A stretch of DNA of 5,324 bases from Sphingobacteriales bacterium (lineage in GTDB: Bacteria; Bacteroidota; Bacteroidia; Chitinophagales; Chitinophagaceae): the NCBI GenBank assembly GCA_947463665.1, contig CANHUD010000182.1:1-5324 (forward strand), in the 5' to 3' direction. The first letter of the stretch is position 1, and each line of letters opens with the position of its first letter. The position numbers and the translations under genes were made by a program. Below the pieces are notes generated by a model. That model worked only from the letters and a program-made list of their open reading frames with translations. It was not told the origin of the DNA and ran no database searches. Below are positions 1 to 5,324 of the stretch, in pieces.

Positions 1-1161
1 TATATGGATCATCAGCTGTTTAAAAATACCAAATGAGGTTCCAGGAGCAACCGGAACCAACAGCCCGGATTGCACCATCATCTGCAAGAGTCCAACAGTT
101 TTCATGGTCACCGTCTTTCCTCCGGCATTCGGACCGGAGATGACCAGTATCCGACTGCCTTCATGAAGTTTCAGGTTAACGGGAATAGTGGGTTTGTTCT
201 GTGCCTTGTTGTACAAATACAACAACGGATGAAAGGCTTTTACCAGCTCTACGCCCGACCGGTCATGTATATCAGGATATACGCCATTGATATCACTGGC
301 GAGTTTGGCCTTTGCCTGGATGAAATCATACTCCCCCAAAATCTCCGTCCACCCCGCCATTAAGGGTGCATAAACATGTAACCTCCTTGTCAGTTCCCGA
401 AGAATACGGTAAACCTCTTTATGCTCTTCGCTTTCCAGAGAAAAAATATCATTGTTCAGTTCAATCGTCTCTTCCGGTTCAATGAATGTAGTGCGGCGCG
501 TATCGCTTTCCCCGTGAAGAATTCCTTTGACCTGACGCTTGTATTCAGCCTGCACGGCTACCACTCGCCGGCCATTCAGAAACGATTCCTCAATGTCTGC
601 CGCATAACCTGATTTATTGAGTTTTTGAATGATTTTTTCAAACATTCGCCTCAATTCGTTTCGCTTACGGTACAACTGCATACGAATGCGCGCCAGTTCC
701 TCTGATGCTTTGTCCATCACCTGCCCCCCTTCATCCAATACCTCATCAATCAACAATAAAATATTCTTCTCGTAGTAACTGTCGCTCAATACTTTATACA
801 AGTTGGGATACCCTTCTATCCGGTCATTTTCAAACCAGCGAAAAAGTTGCTGCATGGTCTCTGCCAGTTTGCGGATTTTGACAAAATCCTCCCCATGGAG
901 AACGGCTCCGGAAATACCTGCCATTTTGACTTCTTTTGTCACCTGTAAAGAAGTGGCTCCCGGAAAATACTGTCCACTTCTGGACAACAACAAATATTCA
1001 TTCGACTGTGCCAATGCAGTTTCAATATAGTCCTTACGGGTATGGATGCGCATAGACTCCGCTCGCTGGCGCCCCAAAGGCGTAGCACAATACTCCGTCA
1101 CAATCTGCCTTATTTTATCAAACTCCAGCTGATAATCAGCGGATTGAGGGAAAAGCTTCAC
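1..1161 (-). CDS. mutS2: Endonuclease MutS2 / MutS-family ATPase, N-terminal 387 codons (3' end outside window)
   Basis: This is the N-terminal half of a MutS2-type protein, a cytosolic DNA-binding ATPase. Family members act in suppression of homologous recombination, branched-DNA processing or ribosome rescue, not in classical mismatch repair. The reading frame is open from the GTG at 1161-1159 to the left edge. Residues 208-231 contain KRQVKGILHGESDTRR followed by an EPEE motif, typical of the core/clamp region of this family. A Walker A loop, GPNAGGKT, lies at residues 343-350 (positions 135-112), preceded by RILVIS and followed by VTMKTVGLLQMM. The Walker B, C-terminal nuclease (Smr) and remaining parts lie outside the window. 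The GTG start gives MKLFPQSADYQLEFDKI, which matches the usual N-terminus of Chitinophagaceae homologues as I remember them. An alternative in-frame TTG at 1176-1174 sits 9 nt after an AGGAGG (1191-1186). An in-frame TAA just upstream (1203-1201) excludes anything longer. No MutS mismatch-recognition domain precedes the core, which argues against MutS proper. Confidence 0.93.
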   Translation of the reverse strand, partial: MKLFPQSADYQLEFDKIRQIVTEYCATPLGRQRAESMRIHTRKDYIETALAQSNEYLLLSRSGQYFPGATSLQVTKEVKMAGISGAVLHGEDFVKIRKLAETMQQLFRWFENDRIEGYPNLYKVLSDSYYEKNILLLIDEVLDEGGQVMDKASEELARIRMQLYRKRNELRRMFEKIIQKLNKSGYAADIEESFLNGRRVVAVQAEYKRQVKGILHGESDTRRTTFIEPEETIELNNDIFSLESEEHKEVYRILRELTRRLHVYAPLMAGWTEILGEYDFIQAKAKLASDINGVYPDIHDRSGVELVKAFHPLLYLYNKAQNKPTIPVNLKLHEGSRILVISGPNAGGKTVTMKTVGLLQMMVQSGLLVPVAPGTSFGIFKQLMIHI

Positions 1162-1173
1162 GTAATTTTTTTG

Positions 1174-1181
1174 CAAATATA
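1174..1181 (-). promoter_or_regulatory. Candidate -7 promoter element upstream of mutS2
   Basis: The minus strand reads TATATTTG, an exact match to the Bacteroidota -7 consensus TAnnTTTG, ending 12 nt before the GTG start of mutS2. No good TTTG-type -33 element is seen about 20 bp further upstream. The motif also overlaps the alternative TTG start codon, so the two readings (promoter here, or translation from TTG using the AGGAGG at 1191-1186) compete. Weak call. Confidence 0.3.
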
Positions 1182-1201
1182 CAACCCTCCTGCACCGCCC
1201 T

Positions 1202-1278
1202 TAAGTTCTTTAAGTTTATTAATTTTATATTTTACTGAACAAACTGCAAATATTGAATTTAATAAACTTTTGAACTTA
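1202..1278. repeat. Long imperfect inverted repeat in the mutS2-msrA divergent region
   Basis: The left arm (1202-1224) and right arm (1256-1278) are near-perfect reverse complements. There is a 7-bp outer match (TAAGTTC with GAACTTA), then 3 against 2 unpaired bases, then an 11-bp perfect match (AAGTTTATTAA at 1212-1222 with TTAATAAACTT at 1259-1269), then a one-base bulge and two more pairs. Weaker symmetry continues inward (ATATTT around 1228-1233 with AAATAT around 1248-1253), leaving a loop near 1234-1247. The element is very AT-rich and fills most of the intergenic region. It could be an operator for a regulator of both genes, a cruciform or RNA hairpin, or the remnant of a tiny mobile element. 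The sequence alone does not decide. Confidence 0.7.
1265..1272 (+). promoter_or_regulatory. Candidate -7 promoter element upstream of msrA
   Basis: AACTTTTG differs from the TAnnTTTG consensus at one position and ends 8 nt before the ATG at 1281. It lies inside the right arm of the inverted repeat, so a protein binding that arm would block it. No convincing -33 partner is seen at the expected distance. If this promoter is real, translation from the later ATG at 1308 or 1314 would leave a more usual leader length. Confidence 0.25.
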
Positions 1279-1280
1279 GT

Positions 1281-1961
1281 ATGCCCTTAAATGTTTACCA
1301 GAAGTCTATGAGTATGTATATTTCCTTCTCTCTTTGGGCCTCCATCGTATGGATGGCCTGTTCCTCCACATCAACTGGAGTAAGCAAGGCGATGAATGCA
1401 TCCGAAAATCAATCAATCAGTTCCAAAAAAATGGATACAGCAACATTTGGGAATGGGTGCTTCTGGTGCACAGAGGCCATTTTCCAGCAATTGAACGGCG
1501 TACAGAAGGTAGAAAGTGGCTACAGTGGAGGACATGTCGAAAATCCAACCTATGAGCAGGTATGTGAAAAAAACACGGGGCATGTAGAAGTATGCCGCAT
1601 CGTGTATGACCCATCAAAAATCACCTTTGATGAATTACTGGAAGTTTTCTGGCAAACACATGATCCTACCACGCTGAATCGCCAGGGAAATGACGTGGGC
1701 CCCCAATACCGCAGTGTGGTATTTTATCACAACGAGGAGCAACGGAGCAAAGCTGAACATTATAAGACGGAACTGGATAAATCGGGTGCGTTCGATAATC
1801 CGATTGTTACAGCAGTAGAACCTCTTACTAACTACTTTCCGGCAGAGAACTACCACCAGAATTATTTCAAAAACAATCCCAATCAGCCCTATTGTTATTT
1901 TGTGGTACGTCCGAAAGTGGAGAAGTTTCAGAAAGCTTTTGCCAAAAAAATCAGGAACTAA
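1281..1961 (+). CDS. msrA: Peptide-methionine (S)-S-oxide reductase MsrA, predicted exported lipoprotein
   Basis: MsrA reduces methionine-S-sulfoxide in proteins or free methionine, repairing oxidative damage. The catalytic motif GCFWCTEAIFQ starts at residue 59, with the nucleophile Cys60 and the conserved Glu65. Further family blocks are SGYSGGHVENPTYEQV (79-94), TGHVEV (99-104), a WQTHDPTTLNRQGNDVGPQY stretch ending at Tyr143, and NQPYC near the C-terminus, where Cys205 is a likely resolving cysteine. Residues 10-27 form a hydrophobic segment ending in the lipobox WMAC (Cys27). A Ser/Thr-rich linker to about residue 50 follows, so the enzyme probably sits on a membrane outside the cytoplasm. 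At 226 residues it is a normal MsrA domain plus this leader. The start is uncertain: ATG 1281 includes a Lys at residue 8, while ATG 1308 or 1314 would still give a signal peptide. There is no MsrB domain or neighbouring msrB. The stop overlaps the convergent gene by 4 bp. Confidence 0.93.
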   Translation: MPLNVYQKSMSMYISFSLWASIVWMACSSTSTGVSKAMNASENQSISSKKMDTATFGNGCFWCTEAIFQQLNGVQKVESGYSGGHVENPTYEQVCEKNTGHVEVCRIVYDPSKITFDELLEVFWQTHDPTTLNRQGNDVGPQYRSVVFYHNEEQRSKAEHYKTELDKSGAFDNPIVTAVEPLTNYFPAENYHQNYFKNNPNQPYCYFVVRPKVEKFQKAFAKKIRN

Positions 1962-1970
1962 TCCCTTTTT
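1944..1970. terminator. Possible bidirectional terminator over the msrA/binding-protein stop codons
   Basis: An A7 tract (1944-1950) and a T5 tract (1966-1970) flank a small hairpin core (AGG at 1953-1955 with CCT at 1964-1966). A and T bases extend the stem around a two-base bulge. On the minus strand the core reads AGGGA, loop TTAG, TTCCT, followed two bases later by seven T residues, which is terminator-like. On the plus strand the same hairpin runs into a T-rich stretch. The stop codons of both convergent genes fall in or next to the loop. The stem is short, so termination strength is uncertain. Confidence 0.4.
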
Positions 1971-3565
1971 CTGGTTTTACGCAACTCCAGAAGATTCAGT
2001 GCATTCGGGGCAAATCCGGTTATACCCGGTGCCACCAGATGAATGGCCATATCATACCATAATGGAATAACAGGCGCATCGTCCATTACCAGCTGGTCCA
2101 TCTGCTGGTACAGCCGAAAGCGCTCAGAATCATTTGTAGTAACGAGGGCCTTTTCATACAGGCGATCGAATTCAGCGTTTTTATAGCGCGTATAATTGGG
2201 TGGCGCCGGGTTGCGGCTGTAAAAAACACTCAGATAGTTTTCACCATCCGGATAATCCGCGATCCAGTTACCCCTGAAAAAAAGTGCACGGGAATTGGCG
2301 ATCTGTTCCAGCAGGGTCGCCCGCTGCATGGTTTCCACGGCTACGTTCATGCCTATTTCTTCCAGTTGTCGGGCCACAAATGCACCCAGCTCTGCATAAA
2401 TGGGGATGGTCTTTAACGTGATGACCCCTGATGAATCCGGGTGATATCCGGCTTCTTTCAACAACGCTCTTGCCCTGTCCGGATCATATCCATACCCTTT
2501 AACTTTTGCTGAATCGAAACCCGGCATACCGGCAGGAATGAATCCTGCTGTAGCGGCTGTGCCGATGGAATTCCGGAGATACATCATCATTTTTTTCCGG
2601 TCGATCGCATGGCTCATGGCCTGTCGGACCTTTTTCAAGCGCAACGGAGAGGCTTTAACCCATTCATTTTCAGGGTCAAAAAGAATACCCAGATACTCTG
2701 TATTCAGATACGGCTGCTTTTTCAATAGGATGCGTCCCTCCCATTCCTTCCGCAGGGATCCGGTTTTCGTGAGGATCTCATCTTTGAAACTGGCTTCGAT
2801 ATCGTTCACAAAGTCAAGACGCCCCTGACGGAATTCCATGAATTCCGTGGCTTTATTCGTGAAAAAACTGATTTTAATTGCCGATAAATACGGTAATGGA
2901 TGGCCATCTTGATCCCGCTCATAATACCGTGGGTTTCGATGCAGAATCATGGTCTGTCCTTCAGCCCATTGCTTCAGCATGAAGGGCCCGGTACCACAGG
3001 GATGCCGCCGGAAATCCTTTCCATACTTTTCCACTGCCTCTCTGGCCACTATAGAACAGTAGGCCATGCTGAGAATGCCCAAAACAGGCGGAAAAGGTCG
3101 CAACAGCCTCAACTCAAAAACAGAATCATTTACGGCCATGAACGGGTTCAGTGTATCCACCCGCCCATTGAAGATCCAGGCACCGGGGCTGGCAACTTTT
3201 TTATCCAAAATCCTGTTCAGACTGTACACTACATCATCGGCCTTCATTTCCCGTCCTCTCCCATCCGGAAACACAGGGTCATCGTGGAAACAGACTCCTT
3301 TCTGAAGTAAAAACCGATAGCTTTTTCCATCTTCGGAAATCCACCATTTTTGGGCAAGACCCGGCACCAGTTTCAGGCTGTCATCCACTTCAACCAAGGT
3401 ATTGTAGAGATGCCTGGATGTCCACATAACCGGCTGGTTCTTGGCAAATGCCGGGTCAAGCGTGGCGATGCCATCTGCCTGGTTATACCGGAATACATTT
3501 TTTTCCTGTATCCGGTTTCCTGTGCAGGACAGTACAAACAACAAAAAAGGCAGGTATCGGCACAT
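1958..3565 (-). CDS. ABC transporter substrate-binding lipoprotein, family 5 (peptide/nickel type, OppA/DppA-like)
   Basis: This 535-residue protein is a full-length solute-binding protein of the SBP_bac_5 family, which captures oligopeptides, dipeptides or sometimes nickel outside the cytoplasmic membrane for an ABC importer. A short signal peptide ends in the lipobox VLSC (Cys14). Family landmarks in order are LYNTLVEVDDSLKLVPGLAQ (53-72), KADDVVYSLNRIL (108-120), CGTGPFMLKQW (190-200), RQAMSHAIDRKKMM (314-327), YGYDPDRARALLKEAGY (358-374) and the C-terminal APVIPLWY (497-504). The start ATG (3565-3563) lies 1 nt after the TGA of the NlpC/P60 gene (TGA-t-ATG), implying one transcript and translational coupling. 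No permease or ATPase gene is adjacent in the window, so it either works with a transporter encoded elsewhere or binds ligand for another purpose. Ligand specificity cannot be read from the sequence. Heme, nickel or murein peptides are all possible, with peptides most likely given the neighbour. Confidence 0.9.
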   Translation of the reverse strand: MCRYLPFLLFVLSCTGNRIQEKNVFRYNQADGIATLDPAFAKNQPVMWTSRHLYNTLVEVDDSLKLVPGLAQKWWISEDGKSYRFLLQKGVCFHDDPVFPDGRGREMKADDVVYSLNRILDKKVASPGAWIFNGRVDTLNPFMAVNDSVFELRLLRPFPPVLGILSMAYCSIVAREAVEKYGKDFRRHPCGTGPFMLKQWAEGQTMILHRNPRYYERDQDGHPLPYLSAIKISFFTNKATEFMEFRQGRLDFVNDIEASFKDEILTKTGSLRKEWEGRILLKKQPYLNTEYLGILFDPENEWVKASPLRLKKVRQAMSHAIDRKKMMMYLRNSIGTAATAGFIPAGMPGFDSAKVKGYGYDPDRARALLKEAGYHPDSSGVITLKTIPIYAELGAFVARQLEEIGMNVAVETMQRATLLEQIANSRALFFRGNWIADYPDGENYLSVFYSRNPAPPNYTRYKNAEFDRLYEKALVTTNDSERFRLYQQMDQLVMDDAPVIPLWYDMAIHLVAPGITGFAPNALNLLELRKTRKRD

Positions 3566-3566
3566 A

Positions 3567-4232
3567 TCAGGGCTGACTATTTGGTAGACGGCCAGCTGTT
3601 ACAAAACGTCTGGACCAGTAGGTTTCTTTCAGATCGCTGATGATCACCCCGTTTGATGTGGAGGCATGCACAAACTTATCGTTGTGCAAATACACGCCCA
3701 CATGCGAAATGCCACCTCGGGTGTTGAAAAAAACGAGATCGCCCTCCCGAAGTTCTTCCTTCCGGATGGGGCTGCACTGATCCCGTTGTTCCCGGGCGGT
3801 ACGGGCCATATAAGCCCCATAAACAGCTCCTACCAGATTCTGTACAAAACCGGAACAGTCGACCCCCCGGCGGGTATGACCGCCAATTTTATACGGCGTT
3901 CCTATCCAGTCGTCAATCAGCTGGTAAAGAGCTGCATTCCCCAGTTTCTCCACTTCCACATCCAGCAGAATGCTGTACCGGAACTGGTGTGCTTTGACCT
4001 GGTCAACCGCAGCCAGCGTGAAATTCATGTACGAAGGCGCATCATCCTGAATATCCGGCATTTTTTCGGCCTCACCGGATCCCCCTCCACGATTCGCATT
4101 TCCTGGAAGCGGGAGTGTACTGGTACCAGAGACCGGCTCTGGCCCTACCCCCATCTTACGCAGCAGGCTGCAGCTGTTCAGCGTCAGTAACAGCAGCAAT
4201 ACCGGCAGAATATGGCAAGACTTGATGTGCAC
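3567..4232 (-). CDS. NlpC/P60 family cell-wall peptidase, predicted lipoprotein
   Basis: NlpC/P60 enzymes are cysteine peptidases that cleave peptide bonds in peptidoglycan stems, commonly D-gamma-Glu to meso-diaminopimelate. The 221-residue product has a hydrophobic signal peptide (residues 8-18) ending in the lipobox LNSC (Cys21). A Pro/Gly/Ser-rich low-complexity linker (about 30-60) follows, then a C-terminal catalytic domain (about 100-217). The domain shows WIGTPYKIGG (109-118), then DCSGF with nucleophile Cys126, GDLVFF (164-169), SHVGVYL with His177, and FVHAS with His189 as the third polar residue, so the triad is intact. The start is a GTG (4232-4230). No in-frame ATG occurs before residue 27, and a later start would lose the signal peptide, so GTG is favoured. 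It is the first gene of a two-gene unit with the peptide-binding lipoprotein. It resembles Spr/NlpC-type short hydrolases and lacks SH3 domains. Its exact substrate bond is inferred from the family. Confidence 0.92.
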   Translation of the reverse strand: MHIKSCHILPVLLLLLTLNSCSLLRKMGVGPEPVSGTSTLPLPGNANRGGGSGEAEKMPDIQDDAPSYMNFTLAAVDQVKAHQFRYSILLDVEVEKLGNAALYQLIDDWIGTPYKIGGHTRRGVDCSGFVQNLVGAVYGAYMARTAREQRDQCSPIRKEELREGDLVFFNTRGGISHVGVYLHNDKFVHASTSNGVIISDLKETYWSRRFVTAGRLPNSQP

Positions 4233-4237
4233 GTGTG

Positions 4238-4245
4238 CAAAGGTA
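4238..4245 (-). promoter_or_regulatory. Candidate -7 promoter element upstream of the NlpC/P60 gene
   Basis: The minus strand reads TACCTTTG, an exact TAnnTTTG match, ending only 5 nt before the GTG start. No TTTG -33 partner is visible at about 20 bp upstream. If used, the transcript would begin at or almost at the start codon. It could also be a chance match. Confidence 0.35.
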
Positions 4246-4272
4246 GGTGGAAAAATAGTAACCGCCTGCCCG

Positions 4273-4301
4273 TTTGAATGCTTTTCAAAATACGACCTTT
4301 G
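4273..4301 (+). promoter_or_regulatory. Candidate promoter for dnaE (TTTG / GACCTTTG)
   Basis: TTTG at 4273-4276 and GACCTTTG at 4294-4301 are separated by 17 bp and resemble the Bacteroidota -33/-7 pair (TTTG and TAnnTTTG), with one mismatch in the -7 box and slightly short spacing. The -7 box ends 13 nt before the dnaE ATG. The 82-bp region between the divergent genes leaves little room for other control. No Shine-Dalgarno sequence is seen. Confidence 0.35.
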
Positions 4302-4314
4302 TTGTCCATTTCAT

Positions 4315-5324
4315 ATGAAATTCTCACACCTTCACGTTCATACGCAGTATTCGCTACTCGACGGAGCAGCACCGATAGAAGCACTTTACAAAAAGGCCGC
4401 TGCTGATCAGATGCCTGCACTGGCCATTTCCGATCACGGCAACATGTTCGGGGTCTTTAAATTTGTATCCGAAGCTTACAAATACCGGGTCAACCCGGAC
4501 GACAAAAATAGTCCGCTTAAAGTAAAGCCCATTGTAGGCTGTGAATTCTACCTGACCGAGAACCGGCACAGAAAGAATTTCACCAAAGAAGAAAAAGATC
4601 CCCGGCATCACCAGATCCTGCTGGCCAAAAACGAACAGGGCTACCGGAATCTTGTAAAACTGACCTCTCTCGGATACATCGAAGGCCTGTACAGTAAATA
4701 CCCCCGGATCGATAAAGAACTTATCCATCGATACCATGAAGGACTGATCGCCACTACCTGCTGCCTGGGTGCGATGGTGCCGCAGGCCATTATCCGGAAA
4801 GGTATTGAGGAGGCGGAGAATGAGTTCAAATGGTGGCTGAATATTTTTCAGGATGATTATTACGTAGAGATCCAGCGTCACGGGATGTCTGAACAGGATC
4901 GGGTCAACGAAGTGTTGCTGCAGTTTGCCAAAAAATATGGCGTGAAGGTGATCGCTTCCAACGACTCCCATTATGTGAATCAGGACGATTTCACCGCACA
5001 TGACATTCTGCTCTGTATCAACACCAACGAAAAGCTGGCCACTCCTGCCCTGCGGGAATTTTCAGACGATGACATTCTGGTGAAGAACAAACGCTTCGCC
5101 TTCCCGAATGATCAGTTTTTTCTGAAGACCACCGCCCAGATGGCGGAGGTGTTCAAGGATATTCCGGAAGCCATCGACAACACCAATGAGATCGTTGACA
5201 AAGTAGAATTGCTGGATCTAAAGCGCGACATTCTGTTGCCGCATTTCAAGGTGCCGGGCAATTTCACGTCTCAGGATGAATACCTGGAACATCTGACCTG
5301 GGATGGTGCAAGACAGCGGTATGA
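4315..5324 (+). CDS. dnaE: DNA polymerase III subunit alpha (DnaE), N-terminal 336 codons (3' end outside window)
   Basis: This is the start of the replicative DNA polymerase catalytic subunit. The frame is open from ATG 4315 to the right edge, ending in an incomplete codon. The N-terminal PHP domain occupies about residues 1-275. It has HLHVHTQYSLLDGA (5-18), ALAISDHGNMFG (35-46), KPIVGCEFYL (71-80), HHQILLAKNEQGYRNL (98-113), IATTCCLGA (145-153) and SNDSHY (215-220). The metal-ligand pattern H-H-D-H-E-H-C-D-H appears complete: His7, His9, Asp16, His41, Glu77, His99, Cys149 or Cys150, Asp217, His219. The linker to the polymerase core follows, with LLPHFKVPGNF and a DEYLEHLTWDGARQRY stretch at the edge. 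The palm, fingers, beta-binding and OB regions are outside. A roughly 10-residue spacer before VKPIVGCEFYL is, as I recall, usual in Bacteroidota DnaE. No intein is seen in this part. It is transcribed divergently from the NlpC/P60 operon. Confidence 0.96.
   Translation, partial: MKFSHLHVHTQYSLLDGAAPIEALYKKAAADQMPALAISDHGNMFGVFKFVSEAYKYRVNPDDKNSPLKVKPIVGCEFYLTENRHRKNFTKEEKDPRHHQILLAKNEQGYRNLVKLTSLGYIEGLYSKYPRIDKELIHRYHEGLIATTCCLGAMVPQAIIRKGIEEAENEFKWWLNIFQDDYYVEIQRHGMSEQDRVNEVLLQFAKKYGVKVIASNDSHYVNQDDFTAHDILLCINTNEKLATPALREFSDDDILVKNKRFAFPNDQFFLKTTAQMAEVFKDIPEAIDNTNEIVDKVELLDLKRDILLPHFKVPGNFTSQDEYLEHLTWDGARQRY

Noticed and set aside
70..1030. Several plus-strand open frames of 63-97 codons.
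   Set aside because: They are shadows of the minus-strand mutS2 frame, which is continuous and carries the Walker A loop.
1..1161. Assignment of the left gene to classical mismatch-repair MutS.
   Set aside because: The Walker A loop falls near residue 343 with no N-terminal mismatch-recognition domain before the core, and the GILHGESDTRR/EPEE region is MutS2-type.
1042..1290. An 82-codon plus-strand open frame spanning the intergenic region.
   Set aside because: Its first half is antisense to mutS2 and the rest is AT-rich non-coding sequence including the inverted repeat. No family resemblance.
2900..3310. A 136-codon open frame on the plus strand, with other shorter ones nearby.
   Set aside because: It is antisense within the substrate-binding protein gene and has no domain signal or plausible start context.
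3666..4190. A 174-codon open frame on the plus strand.
   Set aside because: It is antisense to the NlpC/P60 gene, which has an intact signal peptide and catalytic triad. The plus-strand product looks like noise.
4354..5001. A 215-codon open frame on the minus strand.
   Set aside because: It lies entirely antisense to dnaE, whose protein matches its family throughout. The antisense translation shows no recognisable domain.
5318..5324. An apparent TGA stop at the right edge in dnaE.
   Set aside because: It is out of frame. The dnaE codons there read CGG TAT followed by an incomplete GA, so the gene continues beyond the window.

Overview
The window looks like a chromosomal core region from a member of the Bacteroidota, most likely the family Chitinophagaceae. 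Three things point that way. The MutS2 and DnaE proteins closely follow the forms I recall from that group (a MutS2 opening MKLFP and a DnaE opening with HLHVHTQYSLLDGA). Clear Shine-Dalgarno sequences are absent at most starts. Matches or near-matches to the Bacteroidota promoter -7 motif (TAnnTTTG) lie just upstream of four genes. The family assignment rests on remembered sequences, not on a search.

Layout: positions 1-1161 carry the N-terminal half of mutS2 on the minus strand, running off the left edge just after the Walker A loop. A 119-bp AT-rich divergent intergenic region (1162-1280) holds a striking imperfect inverted repeat with an 8-bp direct repeat around it. msrA (1281-1961, plus) encodes a probable exported lipoprotein methionine sulfoxide reductase. 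It converges on, and overlaps by 4 bp, a minus-strand gene for a family 5 peptide/nickel-type substrate-binding lipoprotein (1958-3565). A possible bidirectional terminator spans the shared stop codons. Immediately upstream of the binding-protein gene, 1 bp away and so almost certainly co-transcribed, is an NlpC/P60 cell-wall endopeptidase lipoprotein (3567-4232, minus). A short 82-bp divergent region leads to dnaE (4315 to the right edge, plus), the replicative DNA polymerase III alpha subunit, of which the PHP domain and the start of the polymerase core are present.

Functionally, two informational genes (mutS2, dnaE) flank three envelope genes whose products all carry lipoprotein-type signal peptides. 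The NlpC/P60 plus peptide-binding pair suggests hydrolysis of peptidoglycan peptides coupled to capture of the released peptides, but no permease or ATPase gene is in view, so this is inference. I see no RNA gene, insertion sequence, CRISPR array or phage gene. Apart from the unexplained intergenic repeat, the window is ordinary core genome, and I do not see a new multi-gene system in it.
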